Source of the DNA: Chamaecrista fasciculata
Lineage: Eukaryota > Streptophyta > Magnoliopsida > Fabales > Fabaceae
Direction of reading: 5' to 3'
Length of the DNA stretch: 64,000 bases
NCBI GenBank assembly: GCA_003254925.1
Contig: QANZ01016182.1
Coordinates: forward strand, 70,039-134,038
Shown here one piece after another: positions 58,853 through 64,000 of this stretch; positions within the stretch are counted from its first letter, which is position 1, and each line of letters opens with the position of its first letter. Both the position numbers and the translations under genes were made by a program. Under the pieces are notes generated by a model that had not been told where the DNA came from, did no database searches, and was given only the letters and a program-made list of their open reading frames with translations.

Positions 58853-59497
58853 TAGGGGTGAGCAAACCAACCCGCGAGCCCGCAGAAACCAACCCAACCC
58901 TCAGTTATGGGTTGAGTTGGTTTGGGTTCACGGGTTGGTTTGGGCTCAAAATTCCCAACCCGCAAGTGTGCGGGTTGGGTTGCGAGTTTAGAATTTTTCA
59001 ACCCAACCCAACCCGCGAGCCCGCATATAAATTTTTTTTATTTTTTAATTTAGTTTTTATACATGTTTATGTATTTTTATATAAATTTTGTATGTTTTTT
59101 TTTATGTATTTATATTATTAGTTCTTGATAAATAAGATATTTTAATTTTAAAATTTACATAATTACATATATGTATTATATTTACATATGTTATGGAATA
59201 TATTTTAATTGATTTATATTTATATATATAAAATCTATCTTTTTTTAGCCTTTTTATGTGTAAGTTTTTTATTCACTACTAATAAATTTATAATAAATTT
59301 TTTTGTTATGAAAATTATAAAAAAAAATTACAAACTCAACCCGCGGGTTCAACCCAACCCAACCCACAACTCTGCGGGTTGGGTTGGTTCGGGTTGAGTT
59401 TTAAAAATTATAAAACCCAACCCAACCCGCAGATGATGTGCGGGTTGGGTTGGGATTTTCCCTCAACCCGCCCCAACCTAGCCCGCGCTCACCCCTA
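58853..59497. mobile_element. hAT-type MITE, TAGGGGTGAGC ends (645 bp)
   Basis: Perfect 8-bp duplications TAAAAAAC lie at 58845-58852 and 59498-59505. Both ends read TAGGGGTGAGC inward. The sub-terminal regions are GC-rich runs of AACCCAACCCGC/GCGGGTTGGGTT, contrasting with the AT-rich centre. Open frames through the GGGTTGG repeats are not genes. Confidence 0.9.
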
Positions 59498-59596
59498 TAA
59501 AAAACCATCATCCAAGATAGACATAACAGTTAATAAAATTAATTATTATATCAATCAAAACCTATATTTCGCTCCTTTTCTTTGATATTATTTTAT

Positions 59597-60008
59597 TGAT
59601 ATTTCAAAATTTTGCTATAGCATGAAAAAGGTTAAAAATCTTGAATGTTTACAGGTTTCTATAATGTATTTTTATTCTTTTTAAGGATTGTTGTCAACTT
59701 TCTTCTTATTTCTATATAAAACCACATTATTTTGTTAATACAAAAGGTCAACTTCAACAAATTTGCTATAAAAATAAATGCAATTTAATTTGTAGATATT
59801 ATTGATAATTCAAAATTTTGCTATAGCATGAAAAAGGTAAAAAATCTTGAATGTTTACAGGTTTCTATAATGTATTTTTAATCATTTTAAGGATTGTTGT
59901 CGACTTTGTTCTTATTTCTATATAAAACCACATTATTTTGTTAATACAAAAGGCCAACTTCAACAAATTTGCTATAAAAATAAATGCAATTTAATTTGTA
60001 GATATTAT
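59597..60008 (+). repeat. Tandem duplication (206-bp period) upstream of the Cys-rich peptide gene
   Basis: Two nearly identical copies containing AAAATTTTGCTATAGCATGA and TATATAAAACCACATTATTT sit 190-600 bp upstream of the start codon at 60199. The TATATAAAACC text could act as a TATA box in each. Confidence 0.9.
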
Positions 60009-60198
60009 GCAGATTTTGGGAATATCTCAAAAGTTAATTCAACTAATGTTTTTTTTTATATATGATGCAAATATTGTAGATATATATGGTATAAATTAAA
60101 TTTTCCAAAAGTAAAGGAAAATGTCAGCCTCAAAATTTTGTTATATATTGATCATGAAAGCGTTTTATTATTAACAAACATAACAACATATACACAAT

Positions 60199-60973
60199 AT
60201 GGCAAACTCTTCTTTCAAATTAGCAGTCTTAATAGCTCTTCTTGTTTTCGCATCAAGTAAGTCTCCTAGGCCCTACCTTCTAATATATATGTATATTAGT
60301 TTAGTATTTTTGAAGTGGTTATGACTTATCATGTTAATTAACTAGTATTGAGAGTAGTATACATTTCTATAAAGATTATTATTATCATTTTTGTGAGTAA
60401 ATAATATATAAAGGGTTATATTTTGACCTTTGTTATCTTTATTTCTAGAGATCTTTGGTATAAATCGAAGTATCCTTAGTATTTTCTTCTTTATGCATTT
60501 CTTGATATAAATCATATGCAAAGACAAGATATTTTAATTTTCACACTATTTTTCAATATAACAATTAATGCAATTTAATATGTAAGATAACTAGATAAGA
60601 TATCATGCAAATCTTAAAAATTTCAAGGTTTGGCGAAATAAAATAAGGTATCTAAAATTTTTTCTCGTATATATATTTAGTAAATGTTTTAATAAATTAG
60701 TGATTTGGTCTTCATTCTATCAAGTTAGTCCTTCAAAATGAAAAATATTAACTAATAATCGATGTGGTAGTTGAATAATTGATGTGTTGATTGAATGTAG
60801 ATATGTGGGAGAAAAGCGAAGGAAGAGGACCTGTGGTACATTGTGGACCAAATTGCTTGCCAAAGTGCTTCTGTACTCCAAGAGGATGCGAATGTGCTCC
60901 TAATAATTCACCACTCACTAATAATCACAATTTTATGCCAACAACAACCAATGAAATATCAACTAATGAGTAG
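60199..60973 (+). CDS. Small secreted Cys-rich peptide (6 Cys, 76 aa)
   Basis: Exons 60199-60256 and 60801-60973, joined at GTAAGT and TGTAG, give 76 aa. Residues 1 to about 19 (MANSSFKLAVLIALLVFAS) are a signal peptide; the mature part has six Cys packed in 18 residues, spaced C-x3-C-x3-C-x-C-x4-C-x-C (HCGPNCLPKCFCTPRGCEC), then an Asn/Thr-rich tail. The one-exon signal peptide followed by a Cys exon is the layout of legume NCR and albumin-1 genes, but the Cys spacing fits neither. Function is not known to me; a defence, symbiosis or metal-binding role would be a guess. The exon structure is repeated in the partial gene at 63659, which supports it as real. A TATA-like TTATATATTG lies about 50 bp upstream of the ATG. 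Confidence 0.75.
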
Positions 60974-62039
60974 CAAACATACATTTGTGTGTAGTAATTA
61001 AGAGACAATCAAGTTAATTACTTGTCATCATCATATATATGTGACAATGTAATCGCAATTATTATTCAATAAACATCATTATATGCATTCATATTGTGCA
61101 AACTAGTTTTTTTTTTCCTTTCAAGTTAATTTGTTATTGAAAATGAGATAATTAAAATAATTAATCAAAATTTATTCCAACTATAATGCTTTGGAGGCGG
61201 TTGTTAAAAAAGGTACCAAAATTATAAATTAATAACAGTTTGAATATATATATATATATATATATGTTTTTTGCTCAGATTGCAGATTATATTTTATGTT
61301 ACGCTTTTGTTCTCATATTTTCGGGTCAGGTGCATAATATACGGTACTAAATTTACAATCTTTTGTAAAGATATAAGACCAAAAGTGCAATGAAAAAAAA
61401 TTATAGAACCAAATTGAAACTTGAGCAAAAGTTATGAGACTAAAAGTAGAATTTGATCTAAAATAAAATTTAAATTATGAAAGTTATAATAGCAATAAAC
61501 TATAGCGTTGTTCAAGCAAAGAAAAAGACAAAGCAGTGGTTTGTTCCGCTGTTAGAAAGAAGATAAATTATAAAAACAAAGTAAAGAGTTAAGAACAAGA
61601 ATAAAAATGCACGATTAAGATATATGGGAACAAAACAGATAACAAAAGCTATGCAGAATATGCAGAATTTTCGTGGTTCTTATTAGAATTCTCTTTGCAA
61701 ATATATGTACAAATTGAAATTACATACCCATGCTGCTTGTGGACCAAACATGCAATGGCATGCTTGTCCCACACAATCCAATAAAAAGTAATCCCACTAA
61801 TAATATAGAAATATTTAACAGCATAAAACCCGAACACTTAATTCAGTAGAAGACTAGAAGTGACAAAAAATGAAAACGACTTCGATAATATTTTTGGACA
61901 AAATCTATTAGAGATCCAATTTATTTATTTATTTTTATGTTTTGATCCTTTTGTAAAAAGAAAAGAGAGTCAAACGCATAAAAATTAATAATTAGGGTCT
62001 TAAAATAATATTTAGTCAAGATAAAGCCATGCAGGTAAT
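60974..62039. other. 3' flank of the peptide gene and decayed repeats
   Basis: A TA repeat at 61243-61264. Around 61270-61460, text such as TTTTGTTCTCAT and GAGACTAAAAGTAGAATTTGATC resembles a decayed copy of the element at 31962. No gene is supported. Confidence 0.5.
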
Positions 62040-62043
62040 GCCA

Positions 62044-62637
62044 AAGTGAACAAAAAATTAAAGCTGGAATGTTTTATTTATCCAACCATATGCCATGTGA
62101 TCAATTCAAAAAAAAAAAAAATTGACACGTCAGCATTTTCCGTCCACATAATTAACGGAGTGACCTATGAAGCATGGACACTTTATTTTGAAGGCGTGTC
62201 GCCGTGTCGGACATGTGTCAGTGTCCGACACCCGTAGGACACCCGTACGACACATATTCATAAATTTTAGAATATAAAATTAATTTTTATGACTTTAACA
62301 TGAAAAATAATAAAAAATAAAAATGCATATAACATATATTATGAATAAATATTATAATTTTTAAATTTTTCATTAGTTTATGAATATTTAATTATTTATA
62401 AATATAAATATGTGTCGTGTCGTGTCGCGTAATTTTAAGAGTTTAGCGTGTCGTTGTGTCGGTGTCCGTGTCGTGTCCCGTGTTCGTGTCAGTGTCCATG
62501 TTTGATAGACGAAGTCAAACTTTAGGGTATAATTGACACCAACGTTTTACATTGGGGGCATAAATGACAAAAAAAAAACACTAGGGGCATAACTGAAACT
62601 GACTCCAAACGATTGGGGCACGAAAGAGTCTTTTGCC
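62044..62637 (+). repeat. Outer repeat copy B with a complete TA-flanked MITE nested inside
   Basis: The left part equals 54990-55095. After the MITE at 62168-62505 the outer repeat resumes with TTTAGGGTATAATTGACACC and three GGGGCATAA-type motifs to about 62637. Confidence 0.7.
62168..62505. mobile_element. TA-flanked MITE, TGAAGCATGG family (copy 4)
   Basis: TA lies on both sides (62166-62167, 62506-62507). The left end is TGAAGCATGGACAC and the right end inverts to TCAAACATGGACACTGACAC. Sub-terminal GTGTCGG runs are on both sides. Confidence 0.78.
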
Positions 62638-62695
62638 TATAAATTATTATAAATAATATTTTACTTTTAATCTTTTTATTATTTTAATATAATTT

Positions 62696-63180
62696 GAAAT
62701 TGCACCTCTCCCAACACCTTTTAACTTTTATCTATGCAACTCCCGTAGCCAACTAACAACAACTTCTTCCAAGTCCCCATCCCTTAACTTATGGTATTAA
62801 TAATAAAGTTTTGTTTGATTGGTCAAAGTTTAATTAATAGTTTCTTTACCTCAAATGTATAATTTGAAACTCAACCATTCTTTTTCATCTGAGATTGCAC
62901 CTCTCCCAACACCTTTGAACTTCTATCTATGCAACTCCCCTAGCCAACTAACAACAACTTCTTCCAAGTCCCCATCCCTTAACTTATGGTATTAATAATA
63001 AGGTTTTGTTTGATTGGTCAAAGTTTAATTAGTAGTTTCTTTTCATCTCTAAGAGAATTAATATCAAATTGAAGTTTAATTAACTCGTCCCCATGCAACT
63101 ACCTTATATATAGCCAACTAACAACAACCTTCCAAGTCCCTATTTCTTAACTTATGATATTAATTGCAAAGACGCAATCT
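62696..63180 (+). repeat. Tandem repeat (195-bp period, two copies plus a partial third) upstream of the second peptide gene
   Basis: Blocks with TTGCACCTCTCCCAACACCT and AGCCAACTAACAACAACTTC start at about 62700 and 62895. A shorter third copy near 63090-63165 keeps AGCCAACTAACAACAACC. Confidence 0.85.
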
Positions 63181-63576
63181 CAAGTGAAAAAGAAGTGTTG
63201 AGTTTCAAAGTGCATTTGAGTTTGGAGAAGATGACGTGGCATGAAGAAAATCAAATAGGGATTCATTAAATGCATCGAACTTTGCTTGTATTATAAATGA
63301 TCTTGAAAATGTAAAATTATAGATATAATAATCAGAATTATTAATAAATTAATTTACTTTTTGAACTTTTCTTTTATAGGACAAAATTATCCTTATTTTC
63401 ATGTAACTTTGTCTTTTATAATCAGAATTACTCCTTATTTCTGTTGGATAGTTTTTCTATGAGTTAATGCTCATTAACTCATAAAAAAATTCAAAAAAGC
63501 GAGTTAATGATCATTAATAATTCGGATTATTATATTTCATATTTTATATTTCTAAGAGAATTTATTACTCCTTAAC

Positions 63577-63590
63577 CCTATATATAATGC
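63577..63590 (+). promoter_or_regulatory. TATA box candidate of the second peptide gene
   Basis: CCCTATATATAATG lies about 75 bp upstream of the ATG at 63659. Confidence 0.45.
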
Positions 63591-63658
63591 ATTGTTTTTG
63601 AAGCATTTGTAATAAGCAAAAACAACTACAACTACAAGAAGCCTATAGCAACACCAAC

Positions 63659-63716
63659 ATGGCCAACTTTTCTTTCAAATTTTCTTTCTTACTGGCTCTT
63701 TTGATTTTTGCTTCAA
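63659..63716 (+). CDS. Exon 1 of a second Cys-rich secreted peptide gene (cut by the window end)
   Basis: A 58-bp exon, the same length and phase as in the gene at 60199, encodes MANFSFKFSFLLALLIFAS and ends at the donor GTAATT. The following intron shares TAAAGGGTTATTTTTTGACC and AGAGATCTTTGGTATAAAT with the intron of the first gene. If intron lengths are similar, the Cys exon would lie about 260 bp past the window end. The remainder of the window (63717-64000) is intron. Confidence 0.7.
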
Positions 63717-64000
63717 GTAATTAAGACCCTTCTCTCTGTCTTTCTCTCTCTCTCTCTATATATATATATATTATGTTTGTTATTATTATTATAGAAATTA
63801 AAATTAGTGATTAAATAATACATAAAGGGTTATTTTTTGACCTTTGTTATCTTTATTTCTAGAGATCTTTGGTATAAATTGGAGGATCCTCTGTATTTTC
63901 TTCTTCATGCATTTCTTGTGGAGTTGAAGAAGGAAAGAAAGAAGAGAGAAAAAAAATGTGAATTCTATAGAATAATAATATATAAAGCCCACACTTTCTT

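Noticed and set aside
58858-59585. Open frames rich in Asn, Pro, Gly and Trp
   Set aside because: They translate the AACCCAACCCGC/GGGTTGGG runs of a hAT-type MITE.
1-64000. CRISPR arrays, bacterial operons or riboswitches
   Set aside because: The window is intron-bearing plant DNA, and none of the regular short repeats has CRISPR spacing or context.

Overview
This is a plant nuclear window, AT-rich and full of introns, most probably from a legume (Fabaceae). The legume call is an inference. It rests on the acid phosphatase/vegetative-storage-protein gene pair, the many short inverted-repeat elements carrying TTTGGTCC motifs, and a tandem family of small secreted Cys-rich peptides; the species was not identified. 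Every coding call below was rebuilt by hand by joining exons at GT/AG sites with the reading phase kept. The sequence has one long N run (9959-10338) and six single Ns that probably mark joins or ambiguous bases (37340, 38048, 46468, 54947, 55684, 55872).

Layout. 1-7.8 kb: two tandem HAD-family acid phosphatase genes on the + strand, the first a frameshifted pseudogene, the second intact (267 aa). 8.4-10.6 and 17.0-19.1 kb: two copies of a long-terminal-inverted-repeat Mutator-like element with 9-bp target duplications, telomere-like CCCTAAA tracts and a possible captured gene fragment. 12.4-14.3 kb: a membrane-anchored receptor-kinase-like pseudokinase (373 aa). 20.0-27.3 kb, minus strand: a nine-exon USP/coiled-coil/kinase/U-box protein (805 aa). 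27.3-41.3 kb: no intact host gene, but a TRIM, a multi-palindrome foldback element, SINEs, a Helitron with two 3' ends, LINE remnants and several miniature inverted-repeat elements (MITEs). 41.3-44.5 kb, minus: a seven-exon Derlin (284 aa). 45.8-48.7 kb: an LTR fossil, a 1-kb foldback element and a hAT-type MITE. 49.5-53.5 kb, minus: a seven-exon plant-type asparaginase/glycosylasparaginase (383 aa). 53.5-64 kb: MITEs, tandem duplications and a small family of secreted Cys-rich peptides, one complete, one cut by the window end and one 5' remnant.

The genes do not form an operon-like unit. Two concern ER and protein turnover (Derlin in ER-associated degradation; the U-box kinase as a probable E3 ligase), one handles asparagine-linked or isoaspartyl substrates, and one is a vacuolar or secreted phosphatase/storage-type protein.

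The most unusual signal is structural. At least a dozen inverted-repeat elements whose sequences otherwise look different carry arms made of short motifs (GGTCC, AGTCC, CGTCC or GGTAC) spaced by the same ruler from the tip inward: about 31, 29, then 31-33 bp. Most of those with readable ends have 9-bp target duplications. This points to one transposition machinery that recognises a spacing grammar rather than a fixed sequence.
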